DNA from: JAUXJB01 sp965226855
GTDB taxonomy: Bacteria > Myxococcota_A > UBA9160 > SZUA-336
Length of the DNA: 64,000 nucleotides
Direction: 5' to 3'
NCBI GenBank assembly: GCA_965226855.1
Contig: CBDDEE010000026.1
Location: forward strand, 248,001 to 312,000
Shown: piece after piece, positions 18,848 to 28,746 of the stretch
Position numbering within the stretch: position 1 is the first letter of the stretch
Layout of the letters: each line of letters opens with the position of its first letter
The notes under the pieces: model-generated
Databases searched by the model: none
Told to the model about the DNA's origin: nothing
Seen by the model: only the letters and a program-made list of their open reading frames with translations
Made by a program: the position numbers and the translations under genes

Positions 18848-21274
18848 CTAGCCTATCGCGCCCGCGGCGATGGCCTCGGCGATCTCGTCGTCGCTCATTC
18901 CCAGCACGCCCTGCAGCACCTCGCTCACATGCTGCCCCAGGGTCGGTGCGGGCGAGCGCGGGCCGCTCTGGTAGCCGCGGATTCGGAACTGGTGCCCGGC
19001 ATAGGGAACCCGGCCCATCTCTGGGTGTTCGAGGTAGTGGTAGAAGCCACGGTGCAGGTACTGGGGATCGCGCAGCAGGTCGCTACTGCGCTGGACGACC
19101 CCGGCCGGGACGCCTGCCGCACGGAGCTCGTCCGCAACCCGCGCGGGCTCCCGCGCGCACGTCCAGGCGCCAAGCTCGGCATCAATCGCGGCCTGTGCCA
19201 AAAGCCGACCCTCTACGGTGTCAAGCGTCGGATCTCGGGCCCAGGCCGGAGCTCCGAGCGCCTTGCACAGCGCTTGCCACTGCTCGTCGCTTTCGACCGC
19301 GATCGCGCACCACTGGTCGTCGCCGGCGCAGGCGTAGACCCCGTGCGGTGCCGCATCTCTCGATCGGTTGCCGAGGCGCGTCGCCATGTAGCCGGTCGCC
19401 TGATACTCGAGGATCTCGGGCGCCAGAAAGTGCAGGGCCATCTCGAGCTGCCCGCCATCGATGTGCTGGCCCCGGCCGGTTCGACGTCGGTTATCGAGCG
19501 CCGCAAGGAGGGTCGCCACGGCGAAGCGCGGCGCGACGGTATCGGTGTACGCCATGTAGGGCCCGTCGGGCGGTAGGTCGGGCCACCCTGTGACCTCGTA
19601 GAAGCCCGCCATAGCCCCCGCTTGGTTGCCGTAGCCCGCCATCTGGGCGAGCGGTCCGGTCTGACCCAGCAAGCAGGTGCTCAGCATGACGATCGACGGG
19701 TTGAGCGCGCGGGCGGTCTCGTAGCCGATGCCCAGCCTGTCGACCGTTCCAGCTGTGAAGCTCTCAATGTAGACGTCGGCCCAGGCGATCAGCCGTTTGG
19801 CGACATCGCGCGCGGCATCGTTCTTGAGGTCGAGCTGCAGACCCAGCTTCGACGTGTTGAAGTCGCCAAAGAACTGGGATCGGTTGATCCCGGACTGGTT
19901 GTCTTTGAAGGGCCCTCCGCCTCGGAGCACGTCGGGCCGTCCCTCCGACTCGACGCGAACGGTCGTCGCGCCGTGATCCGCCAGGTAGCGTGCCGAGATC
20001 GGACCGACGCCAACCCACGAGAAGTCGGCGACCTTGAGACCCTCGAGTGGAAGGTTTGTCTTTGGTGCCGCGTCCGGAGTCGACATGCGTCGCGCCCCTG
20101 TCGCGAGCTCGCGTCGAATCTCGGCGCCGTGCTCGTCGAGCCGGGGTGCGCTGGTGCGAGCGCGCAGTGGCGTAGCAGTGAGACGCGCGAACGCGCCCGG
20201 TGCGCGAAGCGCCCGGCCGTCCGGCAGCTCGACGGAGCTCCAGTAGCGTCGCTCCGCCAGCTGGCGGAAGGACAGCGTGTCGTCGATTGTGTTGACCGGA
20301 GCGAACGTCACCCCCTGCTCGAGGCCGCGCGCCAGGAGCTCCGCCTTCTGGTACTTGCTAAAGAAGCGCCGGAGGGCATCGTAGACCTCGTCGGGCGTAA
20401 ACGCGATCTCCCCGCCGAACTGCGAGCGCCGGTCGTACGATGGCCAGTCGTCGTCCGCCCACGACGGGTCGACCACGCCGTCTTCGACCATCCACGAGAC
20501 GAAGCGGCCCACGCTGACGCCGATGGGAAGCGCGATGATGTGTCCGTCCGCGCACTCGTACACGAGGGGGGGATTGGAGAGACCGAGCTGAATCGTCGAC
20601 CCCATGCGCTCGTAGTCGAACCCCTGGATGGCCGCGGCGTCCATCGCGTTGAGCAGCGTCCACGTCATGGCGCACTGGGCGGAGACGTCGACGAACTGCG
20701 CCTCTCCGGTTGAGCGAACGCGGGCGTGCGCGACGAGCGCGGCTACGGCCGCCTCGGCGCCCGCATGGCGCCAGACCTGGGGGACCGTCACGCGGACCGG
20801 CGCGCGCTCCGGAACTCCCTGCAGTGCGACAGGGCCGCCCAGCGCCGCGATGGTCAGATCGCTCGCCGGAAATTCCGCATAGGGACCGTCGCTCCCGAAT
20901 GGCGTGATCTGTACGTGGACGATCCGGGGGTTGCGCGCTCGGAGCTGCTCGAAGCCCAGTCCGTTTCCGGTCAGGTATCCGGGCGGTGCCGACTCGAGCA
21001 CGAAGTCCGCGCTCGCAACAAGGTCGAGCAGCGTGTCGCGGTCGCCGCGGGCGGAGAGGTCCAGCACGATCGAACGCTTGCCGCCGTTGTACGCGAGAAA
21101 CTGGAGGCTCCCTTGACCGGCTGGGGCGCCCGAAAGCGAAGGGCCGCGCCTTCGGCCCTCGGATCCCCCGGGAGGCTCGACCTTGATCACCTCGGCTCCC
21201 AGATCCCCGAGCACCATCCCGGCGATCTCGCCGCGATCGTCGGTCGCGTCGAGGACTCGGTACGGACTAAGCAT
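18848..21274 (-). CDS. Double-domain class III CoA-transferase (CaiB/BaiF)
   Basis: The 808-residue fusion carries two CaiB/BaiF modules. The first starts YRVLDATDDRGEIAGMVLGDLGAEVIKVEPPGG. The second starts at about residue 400 with LEGLKVADFSWVGVGPISA and has ESFTAGTVDRLGIGYE. Class III enzymes move CoA between acids through an Asp-bound acyl intermediate. ATG 21274 has CGGAG about 5 nt upstream and matches the domain start; the frame is open ten codons further. Such fusions occur in acid-catabolism clusters. It overlaps nothing and is convergent with the amidohydrolase. Confidence 0.85.
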   Translation of the reverse strand: MLSPYRVLDATDDRGEIAGMVLGDLGAEVIKVEPPGGSEGRRRGPSLSGAPAGQGSLQFLAYNGGKRSIVLDLSARGDRDTLLDLVASADFVLESAPPGYLTGNGLGFEQLRARNPRIVHVQITPFGSDGPYAEFPASDLTIAALGGPVALQGVPERAPVRVTVPQVWRHAGAEAAVAALVAHARVRSTGEAQFVDVSAQCAMTWTLLNAMDAAAIQGFDYERMGSTIQLGLSNPPLVYECADGHIIALPIGVSVGRFVSWMVEDGVVDPSWADDDWPSYDRRSQFGGEIAFTPDEVYDALRRFFSKYQKAELLARGLEQGVTFAPVNTIDDTLSFRQLAERRYWSSVELPDGRALRAPGAFARLTATPLRARTSAPRLDEHGAEIRRELATGARRMSTPDAAPKTNLPLEGLKVADFSWVGVGPISARYLADHGATTVRVESEGRPDVLRGGGPFKDNQSGINRSQFFGDFNTSKLGLQLDLKNDAARDVAKRLIAWADVYIESFTAGTVDRLGIGYETARALNPSIVMLSTCLLGQTGPLAQMAGYGNQAGAMAGFYEVTGWPDLPPDGPYMAYTDTVAPRFAVATLLAALDNRRRTGRGQHIDGGQLEMALHFLAPEILEYQATGYMATRLGNRSRDAAPHGVYACAGDDQWCAIAVESDEQWQALCKALGAPAWARDPTLDTVEGRLLAQAAIDAELGAWTCAREPARVADELRAAGVPAGVVQRSSDLLRDPQYLHRGFYHYLEHPEMGRVPYAGHQFRIRGYQSGPRSPAPTLGQHVSEVLQGVLGMSDDEIAEAIAAGAIG

Positions 21275-21365
21275 GGCTCCGGAGCACGATACGCGACAGC
21301 CCATCTCAGGATCAAGTCAAGAAATTCAGACCGAGCTACCTGCGCGTGTCTCGCTGCACGTAGCC

Positions 21366-22508
21366 CTACCAGCCATGGCTGTCCAGGCCGAAGAGGTACT
21401 TGCCGGCCGATTCGTAGTGCACAGGCAGCGAGGCGGCGTGCTGCTTCGAAACGTGGACGTCGCGGAAGAAGCGCTCCAGACGGTTGCCTTCGAAGATCGC
21501 GTTCGTCCCGGCCGCGTGGAAAACGATGTCGACGGCGCGAACCGCTTCGTGCACGGCATGTGTGATCGCGAGGCGCAGCTGCACGATAGCGGGCAGCGGG
21601 TCGCACTCCTTGTCTTGCGCTGCCGCCCAGCCCGCGCGCGTGGCGTCCACGAGATAGGCGCGAGCAGCGCTCACGATCGCCTCCGCCTGTCCGATCTGCG
21701 CCTGAATGGGAGGTCGGTCGCGGAGCAGGTCGGTTGACGCCGTAGAGGACTTCCTACTGGCAAGGCTGCGAAACTCGTCGATCGCACCTCGAGCGATCCC
21801 CAGCGAGTTTCCGGCGTTCAGCGACCAGCCCCAGAGGATCAGGAAGCGCCCGCGGTACAGCGGGGCCTCTACGATGGGGCGGTCGCTTCCCGGTCGATAG
21901 GTTCGCTCGCGCGGGACGAAGACATCGTGGACCTCGAAGTCGCGACTGGCCGTTCCGCGCATCCCAACGACGTGCCACGTGTCAATGACCTTCCCCTCGG
22001 AAACGGGGATGTAGGTCATGACTTCCTCATGCTCCGAGGTGCAGGCCGCGAAGACCCAGTTCGAGTGCGTCACCCCACTGATGAAATTCCAGCGGCCGCT
22101 GACGCGGTAGCCGCCCTCGACCTCGGTCGCGGTACCGAGCGAGCGGGCCGAGCCCGCAACCCGCACTCGTCCATCGGGGCCCTGCATCGCGCGGACGACG
22201 TCCTGCGGCAGCCAACCAAAGATGGTGCTGATGGTCGAGGAGATCATCGTGACCCAACCGACCGACCCGTCGGCCTTGGAAAGCTCCTCGACGACTCGGA
22301 GCGCCGTCAACGGGTGCGCTTGCTCGCCGCCGTGGCTCCGAGGGGCAAAGAGCATGAAGAGGTTGGCGGCGGCCATTGCATCGGCGAGATCCTGCGGGAT
22401 TTGCCTGAGCTCTTCGATGTGGTCCGCCAGCGCGAGGATCCGCGGGACGAGCACCCGGGCTCGATCCACGAGCTCTTCGTCCACTTCATCGAGTTCGGAT
22501 CGCCTCAT
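21366..22508 (-). CDS. Acyl-CoA dehydrogenase-fold flavin monooxygenase (HsaA-like)
   Basis: The 380-residue protein has the N-terminal helical domain (DLADAMAAANLFMLFAPRSHGG), a beta-domain with GYRVSGRWNFISGVTHSNW, and the type-2 C-terminal domain ending IFEGNRLERFFRDVHVSKQHAA. The last motif is characteristic of HsaA, HpaB-like and pigment-production hydroxylases rather than true dehydrogenases. It probably uses reduced flavin to hydroxylate an aromatic or steroid-derived substrate. The reductase partner is not visible. The start at 22508 is chosen by homology; no strong ribosome site is seen. Confidence 0.8.
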   Translation of the reverse strand: MRRSELDEVDEELVDRARVLVPRILALADHIEELRQIPQDLADAMAAANLFMLFAPRSHGGEQAHPLTALRVVEELSKADGSVGWVTMISSTISTIFGWLPQDVVRAMQGPDGRVRVAGSARSLGTATEVEGGYRVSGRWNFISGVTHSNWVFAACTSEHEEVMTYIPVSEGKVIDTWHVVGMRGTASRDFEVHDVFVPRERTYRPGSDRPIVEAPLYRGRFLILWGWSLNAGNSLGIARGAIDEFRSLASRKSSTASTDLLRDRPPIQAQIGQAEAIVSAARAYLVDATRAGWAAAQDKECDPLPAIVQLRLAITHAVHEAVRAVDIVFHAAGTNAIFEGNRLERFFRDVHVSKQHAASLPVHYESAGKYLFGLDSHGW

Positions 22509-22627
22509 GCCAAGAGATCGTACATCGATTGAAACTCTCCTGGTACCTGCACTGATCGACCCGTTCGCGTACGGGTCGATCAGGCTCCTGTACACTGCCG
22601 CGGAAGAACTCGTACGGAGTGGGAGAA

Positions 22628-24904
22628 GTGAGTTTCAAGCACCCAGCCGAACAGAACTTTGGCGGCGTTATCGGCCGAACCGTCGAGGAGTCCACCCCGT
22701 GGTGGCCCGAGGGTCGGCTGCCGGCGGGAGCGCCGAACGTCGTGTTGGTCGTCCTGGACGACACCGGCTTCTCGCACCTTGGCTGCTACGGGTCGACCAT
22801 CGAGACGCCGAACGTGGATCGGCTGGCGGCCGACGGCCTGCGCTACACCGGCTTCCACACCACCGCCCTGTGTTCACCCACGCGCGCCTGTCTGCTCACC
22901 GGCCGCAACCACCACGCCGTCGGGATGCGGGCCATCTCGAACATGGACACGGGCTTCCCGAACATGCGCGGCGCGATGCCCCGGTCATCGGGCACACTCG
23001 CGGAGATCCTGCGTGAGCAGGGCTACGCCACGTTCGCGACGGGTAAGTGGCACCTCGCGCCGATGGCGGAGTGCACGGCCGCCGGACCGTTCCACAACTG
23101 GCCGCTCCAGCGCGGCTTCGACCACTACTACGGCTTTCTGCAGGGCGAGACGGATCAGTTCCACCCGGAGCTGACGTGCGACAACCACTTCGTGGACCCT
23201 CCGGGCACGGCGGAGGACGGCTATCACGTGTCCGAGGACATCGTCGATCGCACCATCGGCTACATCCGGGACCAGGTCTCGCTGGTGCCGGAGCGACCGT
23301 TCTTTGCGTATCTGGCTTTCGGCGCCACGCACTCGCCGCACCAGGCACCGAAGCCCTTTCTCCTGAAATACCGGGGTCGCTTCGACCACGGCTGGGATGC
23401 CGTGCGCGACGAGTGGGCCGCGCGCCAGCGCTCGCTCGGCGTCGTCCCCCCGGGCACCGAGCTCGCGCCGCGCAACCCCGGCGTGCGCGCGTGGACCGAG
23501 CTGTCGCCGAACGAGCGCCTGCTCGCGGCGCGCCTGCAGGAGGCCTTCGCCGGGATGCTCGACCATACCGATCAGCAGATCGGTCGGCTGGTGGACTTCT
23601 TGCGCTCCATCGACAGACTCGACGACACCCTGCTCATCGTCATGTCCGACAACGGTGCGAGCCAGGAAGGTGGAGCGACCGGCGTGCTCGACGAGATGCG
23701 CTGGTTCAACGGGATGCCAGAAGACGTCGACGCCGCGGTGGCGCGCCTGGACGACGTCGGTGGACCGCACAGCCACTCCAACATCCCGTGGGGCTGGGCG
23801 CAGGCGGGGAACACACCGCTCAAGTGGTACAAGCAGAACACGCACGGCGGCGGCGTTCGCGATCCCTTGGTGATCCACTGGCCGGCGCGACTGGGTCGGC
23901 CCGGCGCGTTTCGGCGCCAGTTCTGCCACGCGATCGACCTGCTGCCGACCCTGCTGGAGCTGCTGCAGATCGAGGCGCCCGAGGTCGTGGCCGGGGTTCC
24001 GCAGCTGCCGATCCACGGCGCGAGTCTGGTTCCCACGCTGCACGACGAGAACGCGCCGCCGCGCCGCGACGTGCAGTACTTCGAGATGCTCGGCCACCGC
24101 GGGATCTGGTCTGGTGGCTGGAAGGCCGTGACGCACCACCAGCCGCGCACACCCTTCGACGATGACCGGTGGGAGCTCTACCACCTGGACGAGGACTTCT
24201 CCGAGTGCCGGGACCTGGCGCAGACCCAGCCGGAGCGGCTGAAGGAGCTGGTCGACCTGTGGTGGCGCGAGGCCGAGCAGCACGGCGTGCTGCCGCTCGA
24301 CGACCGCGGCGCTGCCCTGCTCTTCCGCGCGGCGCGCCGGCCCGGACTGCCGACCTCGCGGAACCGTTTCGTGTACCACCCTCCGGTGTCTCACATCGTG
24401 GCCGACGCCTGCCCGTCGGTGGCACGCGGCTGGACCATGAAGGTGGACCTGGAGCACCCGTCCGGACGCGCGGACGGGGCTCTGGTAGCTCGGGGCAGCA
24501 TCAACAGCGGCTTCGTCCTGTACTTGAAGCAGGGCTACCTGCGCTTCGACTACAACGCGTTCCACGCCCACACCCTGGTGAGCAGTGCGACAGAGCTGCC
24601 CGCCGGGCGGCACCAGCTAGAGCTCCGAGTCGAGCGCGACGGAGACGACAGCGGGCGCGTGACGATGTCGGTCGACGGCGAGGCACACGGCGAGGGACGC
24701 ATACCGCGGCTGCTCCGGTTGATCTCGAGCACTGGCATGGACCTGGGGCGAAGCCTCGCCCCTGTGACGGAAGACTACGAGGCGCCGTTCGAGTATCCCG
24801 GCCGCATCCACACCGTGACCTTCGAAACCCCGGAGCGCCGCGGCGAGCCCGACGCCAGAGCCGACGCCGAGGCCCAGGGCCGTGCGGCGATGACGAGACA
24901 GTAA
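22628..24904 (+). CDS. Type I arylsulfatase
   Basis: The 758-residue sulfatase has NVVLVVLDDTGF with the first metal ligands, and the formylglycine signature CSPTRACLLTGR at about residue 83; the Cys is converted by an FGE. Active-site histidine/lysine regions GKWHLAPM and SPHQAPKP and the second metal site MSDNGASQEGG follow. There is no signal peptide, so it is probably cytoplasmic, unlike its neighbour. A GTG start at 22628 is preferred because GGAG lies about 8 nt upstream; GTG 22619 is possible. The C-terminal domain matches that of the next gene, suggesting duplication. Confidence 0.9.
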   Translation: MSFKHPAEQNFGGVIGRTVEESTPWWPEGRLPAGAPNVVLVVLDDTGFSHLGCYGSTIETPNVDRLAADGLRYTGFHTTALCSPTRACLLTGRNHHAVGMRAISNMDTGFPNMRGAMPRSSGTLAEILREQGYATFATGKWHLAPMAECTAAGPFHNWPLQRGFDHYYGFLQGETDQFHPELTCDNHFVDPPGTAEDGYHVSEDIVDRTIGYIRDQVSLVPERPFFAYLAFGATHSPHQAPKPFLLKYRGRFDHGWDAVRDEWAARQRSLGVVPPGTELAPRNPGVRAWTELSPNERLLAARLQEAFAGMLDHTDQQIGRLVDFLRSIDRLDDTLLIVMSDNGASQEGGATGVLDEMRWFNGMPEDVDAAVARLDDVGGPHSHSNIPWGWAQAGNTPLKWYKQNTHGGGVRDPLVIHWPARLGRPGAFRRQFCHAIDLLPTLLELLQIEAPEVVAGVPQLPIHGASLVPTLHDENAPPRRDVQYFEMLGHRGIWSGGWKAVTHHQPRTPFDDDRWELYHLDEDFSECRDLAQTQPERLKELVDLWWREAEQHGVLPLDDRGAALLFRAARRPGLPTSRNRFVYHPPVSHIVADACPSVARGWTMKVDLEHPSGRADGALVARGSINSGFVLYLKQGYLRFDYNAFHAHTLVSSATELPAGRHQLELRVERDGDDSGRVTMSVDGEAHGEGRIPRLLRLISSTGMDLGRSLAPVTEDYEAPFEYPGRIHTVTFETPERRGEPDARADAEAQGRAAMTRQ

Positions 24905-25017
24905 ACGAGATTCAAGTCCCCCCGCTCGCACGGCGCGTATTTTTCCGAGGTAACGGACCGACGTTCCGCCGTTATGCTCCCCTTTCGCCTCGATCGACTC
25001 GATCACAGGAGCCTCCC

Positions 25018-27315
25018 ATGATTCACGTATTGCGCGCTTTCGCGTTGGGCACCCTGGCTGTGTGCCTGCAACTGCTCACCGTCTCGGCAGCGCCGGCTGT
25101 CGATCAAGAGTTCAAAGGCAAGATCGCTCGGAGCTATGCAGAGTCCGAGGAATGGTGGCCCGAGCGGACGCGGCCCCCCGAGGACGCGCCCAACGTCATC
25201 ATCTTTTTGCTGGACGACACCGGCTTTGCACAGATTGGCTCCTTTGGTGGCCTCGTGGAAACGCCCAACATCGACCGACTCGCCGAGAACGGCCTGCGCT
25301 ACAACAACTTTCACACCACCGCCCTGTGTTCGCCGTCCCGCGCGAGCCTGATGGCTGGCCGCAACCCGCACGCCATCGGTCTGGGAAGCCATGCCCTGAC
25401 AGCCATGGGCTTCCCCGGCTACAACGCGATCGTTCCGCCGACGGCCAAGTCGGTGGCCAACTATCTTGAGGAGACCGGCTACATCAACTACGCCCTGGGC
25501 AAGTGGGACCACACGCCGCTATACGAGGTCTCGCAGCTCGGCCCCTTCGCTCGCTGGCCAAGCAACGAGGGGTTTTCCCACGCCTACACCTTCATGGCCG
25601 CGGATGTGCACCAGTTCATCCCCGTGATGTGGGACGACCACCATCCCGAGCCGTATCGGAAGACTGACCACCTCGACAAGGACCTGGCCGACCGGGCGAT
25701 CCAGTGGATCACGGGCCACAAGTCGCTCGATCCCGACCTGCCCTTCATGATGCTGTGGGCCTCCGGCTCGATGCATTCCCCCCACCATGCGCCCGATGAG
25801 TACCTGAACAAGTACAACGGCAAGTTCGATATGGGCTGGGACGAGGCCCGGAATCAGATCCTCGCCAACCAGAAGAAGCTGGGAATCATACCCGAGATCA
25901 CCAGGCTTACGGAGCGCATCGACGAGATCCCCGCGTGGGATTCCTTGACCGTCGATGAGAAGAAGCTCTACACCCGCCAGATGGAGGTATATGCAGCCCA
26001 GCTGGAGCACGTGGACCACCAGATCGGTCGAGTTGTCGAGACCCTGGAGCGCATCGGGGAACTAGACAACACGCTGATCTTCGTCACCTCCGACAATGGC
26101 GCGAGTGGTGAGGGCGGTCTGGCCGGCACGTTCAACGAGACCTACGTGCTCAACGGCCTGCAGACACCCTTCGAAGCCAACATGCGGCACTTGTCCCACT
26201 GGGGCCAGGCGGACACCTATCCACACTACCACGCGGGCTGGGCCATGGCCGGCAACACGCCCTTCCGATACTTCAAGCAGTCCGAGCATCGCGGCGGTCA
26301 GCACGACCCGCTTGTGGTCCACTGGCCCAAGGGCATCAAGTCCAAGGGAGAGATCCGCAACCAGTACCACCACATCACCGATATCGCGCCGACGATCCTG
26401 GCCGCCGCGGGGGTCGAGGTGCCCGACGAGTACCACGGCATCGAGCAGCAGCCGCTGACCGGTGTGCCCATGAACTACTCGTTCGACGACCCCGACGCTC
26501 CCAACGCCAAGAATCGGCAGTACTACGAGATGTTCGGAAACCGTGCGATCTGGGTCGACGGCTGGAAGGCCGTGACCTTGCACGCCCACCGCATGCCGTG
26601 GGACATCAACGTTCGTGGCGATTTCGACAAGGACGTTTGGGAGCTCTACCACGTGGCGGAGGATTTCTCGGAGAGTACCGATCTGGCCCGGCAGCACCCG
26701 GAGAAGCTCGAGGAGTTGAAGAGGATCTTCGACGAGGAGGCCTGGAAGAACAACGTCTACCCGCTGTACGACGACATGATCCAGCGCATGGCCAACATCA
26801 ACAAGATCCTGTTCGGCGACCAGAAGGAGTTCGTGTACTACGCCCCGGGTGCGGTGCGAATCGCGGAGAAGGCCTCTGTCCCGGTCAAGAACCGCTCTCA
26901 CACCATCGAGACCACTATTGACCTCCAGGGCAACGAGCAGGGGGTCATCGTGTCCTGCGGCGGCATGACCGGCGGGTATTCCATGTACATCAAGGGTGGC
27001 AAGCTGCACTTCGACTACAATTACCTCGACGGCGTGCATTACCACCTGACGTCGTCACGTCTCCCAGAGGGCAAGACAGATTTGAAGCTCAACTTCATCA
27101 GGACGAAGCAGTTCGGCGGTACTGGCGAGCTATACGTCAACGGCGTGAAAGTCGACGAGACCGAGATGCCCAACATGCACGTCAGCACATACTCGCTGGC
27201 AGAGACCTTCGACGTGGGCATCGACTACGGCACGCAGGTCGACCCGAACTACGCAGGCAGCCCCTTCCCGTTCACCGGCGACCTCGATCGCGTCGTCGTC
27301 ACGCTGACGGACTAG
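25018..27315 (+). CDS. Type I arylsulfatase, exported
   Basis: The 765-residue sulfatase starts MIHVLRAFALGTLAVCLQLL, a clear signal peptide with APAVD near the cleavage site. The formylglycine motif is CSPSRASLMAGR. Metal sites are IIFLLDDTGF and TSDNGASGEGG, with GKWDHTPL and SPHHAPDE between. AGGAG lies 7 nt before ATG 25018. It follows a cytoplasmic sulfatase of the same architecture by 113 nt, so the pair may hydrolyse a sulfate ester outside and inside the cell. Its last 17 nt overlap the tail of the convergent P450 frame. Confidence 0.92.
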   Translation: MIHVLRAFALGTLAVCLQLLTVSAAPAVDQEFKGKIARSYAESEEWWPERTRPPEDAPNVIIFLLDDTGFAQIGSFGGLVETPNIDRLAENGLRYNNFHTTALCSPSRASLMAGRNPHAIGLGSHALTAMGFPGYNAIVPPTAKSVANYLEETGYINYALGKWDHTPLYEVSQLGPFARWPSNEGFSHAYTFMAADVHQFIPVMWDDHHPEPYRKTDHLDKDLADRAIQWITGHKSLDPDLPFMMLWASGSMHSPHHAPDEYLNKYNGKFDMGWDEARNQILANQKKLGIIPEITRLTERIDEIPAWDSLTVDEKKLYTRQMEVYAAQLEHVDHQIGRVVETLERIGELDNTLIFVTSDNGASGEGGLAGTFNETYVLNGLQTPFEANMRHLSHWGQADTYPHYHAGWAMAGNTPFRYFKQSEHRGGQHDPLVVHWPKGIKSKGEIRNQYHHITDIAPTILAAAGVEVPDEYHGIEQQPLTGVPMNYSFDDPDAPNAKNRQYYEMFGNRAIWVDGWKAVTLHAHRMPWDINVRGDFDKDVWELYHVAEDFSESTDLARQHPEKLEELKRIFDEEAWKNNVYPLYDDMIQRMANINKILFGDQKEFVYYAPGAVRIAEKASVPVKNRSHTIETTIDLQGNEQGVIVSCGGMTGGYSMYIKGGKLHFDYNYLDGVHYHLTSSRLPEGKTDLKLNFIRTKQFGGTGELYVNGVKVDETEMPNMHVSTYSLAETFDVGIDYGTQVDPNYAGSPFPFTGDLDRVVVTLTD

Positions 27316-28645
27316 CTGGCTCGGTCGACCCAGAAAGTTCCGATTTAGGACCGTCCCCAAGTTCGGATTGCTCTCCCCAGGGACAGTAACGTTGGTTCAG
27401 ATTAGGCGGGGAGGACTTGTAGCGGATCGGGAGGTGTTTGATGCCGCCGATCTGGTTCGCGCGGAGAAGCTCGGGGGGATCGACCAGCTCGATCGTGTCG
27501 AGGCGCGGGAGCAAGTACTGGTAGGCTACCTGCAGCTCGAGGCGCGCCAGGTGGGCGCCCAGGCAGAAGTGCTCGCCGATGCCGAAGGCCAGGTGTCGGT
27601 TGGGCCGGCGGTCGATCCGGAAGGTGAACGGATCCTCGAAGACCTCTTCGTCGCGGTTGGCCGACGGGTAGAACAGGACCACCGTCTCGCCGGGCGCGAT
27701 CGTCTTGTCGCGCAGCGGGTACTCCTCGCTAGCGGTACGCGCCATGTGGATGACCGGGTTCGTCCAGCGCAGGACCTCCTCCACCGCGGGCTTCAGCAGG
27801 CTCGGATCGCGCTGGAGGCGCCGGAGCTCGGCGGGATTCTCGGCGAAGGCGGCGATCCCACCCGTGGTCGCGTTGCGGGTGGTCTCGTTGCCGGCGAGAA
27901 CGATGAGGAAGCACCAGCGGAGCAGCTCCTGCAGGTCGAGAGGCTCGCCGTCGACCTCGACCCGGGTCAGCACGGTGACGATGTCGTCGGCAGGATTCTT
28001 GCGCTTGTCCTCGATGAGCGCCGAAAAGTACTCGACGATCTCGCCCTGCGCGGCGAGCGCGGTCTCCCTGCCGCTCTTCCCTTCGTCGCGATACTCCGGG
28101 TCCCCCGCTCCGACCGTGCGGTTGGTCCAGTGGAAGAGCTTGTTCCAGTCGGGTCGCGGAACTCCGAGCATCCACGCAATGACGGCGATCGGGAGAGGCG
28201 CGGAGACGTGCTCGACGAAGTCGCACTCGCCAGTCTCCCCGCGCTCGAGCAGCGCATCCACAATCTCCTTCCCGATCCGGTGGATTTCCGGGTGGAAGCG
28301 CTTGAGCGCGTTCGGGGTGAAACGCTTGTTCACCAGCTTCCGCCAGATACCGTGCTGGGGCGGGTCCTGGTTGATCAGCGTCACGGAGAGCACATCGGGA
28401 TCCTCGTCGTCCGGTCGGTGCCGGAGCCCGAAGCGCGGCGTGCTGGTGAAGCGGCTGGGCTGCTTGGAGATCTCGACGATGTCGGCGTGCTTGGTGATCG
28501 CCCAGAACGGCAGCCCGCGCGTGCGATCCCACCAGTGGACAGGGTCGTGCTCGCGCAGCCACGTCCAGACCTCGTGCGGGTAGCCCCGCGCGAAATCGTC
28601 GGGGTCGATGATGCTGTCGTCGTACGGAATCGCAGGCGCCGTCAT
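27299..28645 (-). CDS. Cytochrome P450
   Basis: The 448-residue bacterial P450 has I-helix VLAGNETTRNA, K-helix EEVLRW, and the heme-binding loop FGIGEHFCLGAHLAR with the axial Cys. It hydroxylates an organic substrate using ferredoxin-delivered electrons. Start ATG 28645 has GGGAG upstream. The family end is near KHLPIRYKS (about 27417). The remaining 35 or so residues are read out of a REP-like repeat (27335-27391) and overlap the convergent sulfatase gene. The original stop was probably lost when the repeat arrived. Confidence 0.9.
   Translation of the reverse strand: MTAPAIPYDDSIIDPDDFARGYPHEVWTWLREHDPVHWWDRTRGLPFWAITKHADIVEISKQPSRFTSTPRFGLRHRPDDEDPDVLSVTLINQDPPQHGIWRKLVNKRFTPNALKRFHPEIHRIGKEIVDALLERGETGECDFVEHVSAPLPIAVIAWMLGVPRPDWNKLFHWTNRTVGAGDPEYRDEGKSGRETALAAQGEIVEYFSALIEDKRKNPADDIVTVLTRVEVDGEPLDLQELLRWCFLIVLAGNETTRNATTGGIAAFAENPAELRRLQRDPSLLKPAVEEVLRWTNPVIHMARTASEEYPLRDKTIAPGETVVLFYPSANRDEEVFEDPFTFRIDRRPNRHLAFGIGEHFCLGAHLARLELQVAYQYLLPRLDTIELVDPPELLRANQIGGIKHLPIRYKSSPPNLNQRYCPWGEQSELGDGPKSELSGSTEPASPSA
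27335..27391. repeat. REP-like repeat pair
   Basis: This copy has two parts: the complement of GAACTTGGGGACGGTCCTAA, and CCCCAGGGACAGTAACG. Both cores recur at 38-40 kb. It lies between the convergent sulfatase and P450 genes, and supplies the extra C-terminal residues of the P450. Confidence 0.65.
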
Positions 28646-28746
28646 GAGCTCTCCCTCAGCCAGTCTCGGCAGATTCGGGAAACAGGGTACCAAAGAACGG
28701 CTATCCGCCCCTGGGCGGCTCCAGGAGCTGCGTCCGGCGATCCTGC

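Noticed and set aside
22985..24613. A 542-codon minus-strand open frame
   Set aside because: Shadow of the sulfatase; composition is Arg/Gln-rich with no motif.
24169..25017. An N-terminal extension of the second sulfatase frame
   Set aside because: It overlaps the first sulfatase in another frame; ATG 25018 has a ribosome site and a signal peptide.
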